Of a stretch of 64,000 bases of DNA, positions 63,110 through 64,000 are shown piece after piece. The stretch comes from Lichenicoccus sp965276875 (lineage in GTDB: Bacteria > Pseudomonadota > Alphaproteobacteria > Acetobacterales > Acetobacteraceae): contig NZ_OZ255701.1 of assembly GCF_965276875.1 (NCBI RefSeq), forward strand, positions 2,914,001 to 2,978,000, written 5' to 3'. The first letter of the stretch is position 1; every line of letters begins with the position of its first letter. The notes below the pieces were generated by a model. The model did no database searches and was not told the DNA's origin. It worked only from the letters and a program-made list of their open reading frames with translations. Both the position numbers and the translations under genes were made by a program.

Positions 63110-64000
63110 GCGGACAGTTGCTTGATCGCTATGTCCAGGTCGCTGCCTTCAAAGCCTATGTCCTTGTGGTGACAGGTCTGACCGCCTTGTTCAGCCTGCT
63201 CGCGTTCGTCGAACAACTTGGCTTTGTCGGTCAAGGGCACTACCGCGTCTCTGACGCTCTCGTCTACGTGCTGCTGTCTGCTCCGTACCGCCTGCTGCAG
63301 ATGACGCCGATGTCGATGCTGCTGGGAAGCCTCCTTGCACTCGGCTTGCTGGGCAGGAACTCCGAGCTGATTGCCATGCGAAGCATGGGGTTTTCCGAAG
63401 GTCGCGTTATCCGCCGGATTGTCGTGCTTGCCCTGCCGATCGCGATCATGTTGTTTTTGCTGGCGGAGTTCGTCATCCCGACCGCTCAACGGCTGGCGCA
63501 GGAGCGTCGTTCATCTGCCTTGACGTCCCTGACGACCCTGCGCAGTGCCGACAGTTTCTGGGCGCAAGGCAATAACCAGTATTTGAATGTGCAGCGGTTT
63601 CTGTATGGCAATGTCCCCAGGGATATCGACATTTACGCTTTCGACGATGATGGCAATCTGACGAGCTTCATCCATGCCGAGTCTGCCGACATCAAGCCGG
63701 ATGGAAACTGGCTGCTTACCGACGTGATCAAGAAGCGCATCCACGCCTCGCAGTTCAAGACCCAGCATCTTGCCTCGCTCTCCTGGCATTCCTTCATCAG
63801 CGCCAAACAGACCCGGCTCCTGATACTGCCCCCCGAAAGCATGCCGCCGATTGCCCTGTACCGCTATGTCCGCGCTCTCAAGGCGAGACATCAGCAGGCG
63901 ACACGCTATGACCAGGAACTGTGGGCGAAGCTCAGCATGCCTCTGTCAATGGTTGCCATGATCATGATTGCGGCTCCCTTTGCGTTCGGGCCGCCGCGCG
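63106..64000 (+). CDS. LptG-like permease (partial, 3' end outside window)
   Basis: Begins at ATG 63106, overlapping the LptF-like stop. About 298 residues are visible: MSGQLLDRYVQVAAFKAYVLVVTGLTALFSLLAFVEQL, then MTPMSMLLGSLLALGLLGRNSELIAMRSMGFSEGRVIRRIV, typical of the LptG start. The periplasmic domain follows. The C-terminus is outside the window. With the LptF-like protein it should form the membrane part of an Lpt exporter, whose ATPase partner LptB is not seen here. Confidence 0.8.
   Translation, partial: MSGQLLDRYVQVAAFKAYVLVVTGLTALFSLLAFVEQLGFVGQGHYRVSDALVYVLLSAPYRLLQMTPMSMLLGSLLALGLLGRNSELIAMRSMGFSEGRVIRRIVVLALPIAIMLFLLAEFVIPTAQRLAQERRSSALTSLTTLRSADSFWAQGNNQYLNVQRFLYGNVPRDIDIYAFDDDGNLTSFIHAESADIKPDGNWLLTDVIKKRIHASQFKTQHLASLSWHSFISAKQTRLLILPPESMPPIALYRYVRALKARHQQATRYDQELWAKLSMPLSMVAMIMIAAPFAFGPPR

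Noticed and set aside
38761..64000. Insertion sequence or CRISPR array in the accessory region
   Set aside because: No transposase, terminal inverted repeats or regularly spaced repeats were found by eye.

Overview
This window is GC-rich, apparently chromosomal DNA. The conserved gene neighbourhoods suggest an alphaproteobacterium of the Rhodospirillales, most likely Acetobacteraceae. The neighbourhoods are zapA / 6S RNA / 5-formyltetrahydrofolate cyclo-ligase, glnB-glnA, rplM-rpsI followed by a short type-2 argC, and alaC-hom-glpX-recJ. The family assignment is inferred from gene order and protein style, because no rRNA is present.

About 1-38.7 kb is mostly core genome. It opens with epmB and epmA, which modify elongation factor P, divergently transcribed 23 bp apart. 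Two lipoproteins, an SbmA/YddA-type ABC exporter and an fbaB-thiE pair follow. Next come zapA, the 6S RNA gene and the folate ligase, a ymdB-type phosphoesterase, a MazF-like toxin with its antitoxin, AMP nucleosidase, a TonB-like protein, AlkA, and hydrolase/oxidoreductase genes. A ClC channel, an SDR/AraC pair, glnB-glnA, tRNA-His and mobA come after these. Then there is a DUF2125 gene with a one-base frameshift, rplM-rpsI with a good promoter and terminator, argC, an MFS carrier, clpP, and the alaC-hom-glpX-recJ operon, which is followed by tRNA-Glu.

After tRNA-Glu (38,685-38,760) the content becomes accessory. At 39.2-42.4 kb are two paralogous GT-C-like membrane glycosyltransferases. A decayed third copy lies at about 55.3-55.6 kb. 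Between them sits a catabolic gene island at 43.2-55.2 kb. It holds a Rieske oxygenase, a cytochrome P450, an ACMSD-like amidohydrolase, a [2Fe-2S] ferredoxin, a wrecked ferredoxin reductase, an OprB-like porin, an aromatic-acid type MFS permease, a type-B carboxylesterase, an M24-fold protein lacking most metal ligands, and a LysR regulator. Together these could import an ester or acid, hydrolyse it and oxidise it, but the local electron-transfer chain appears broken.

The last part (56.1-64 kb) looks like a glycan or glycolipid locus. It has two GT4 glycosyltransferases, a PIG-L deacetylase, a radical SAM protein, a Wzx-type flippase and a LptF/LptG-like permease pair. The last of these runs off the end of the window.
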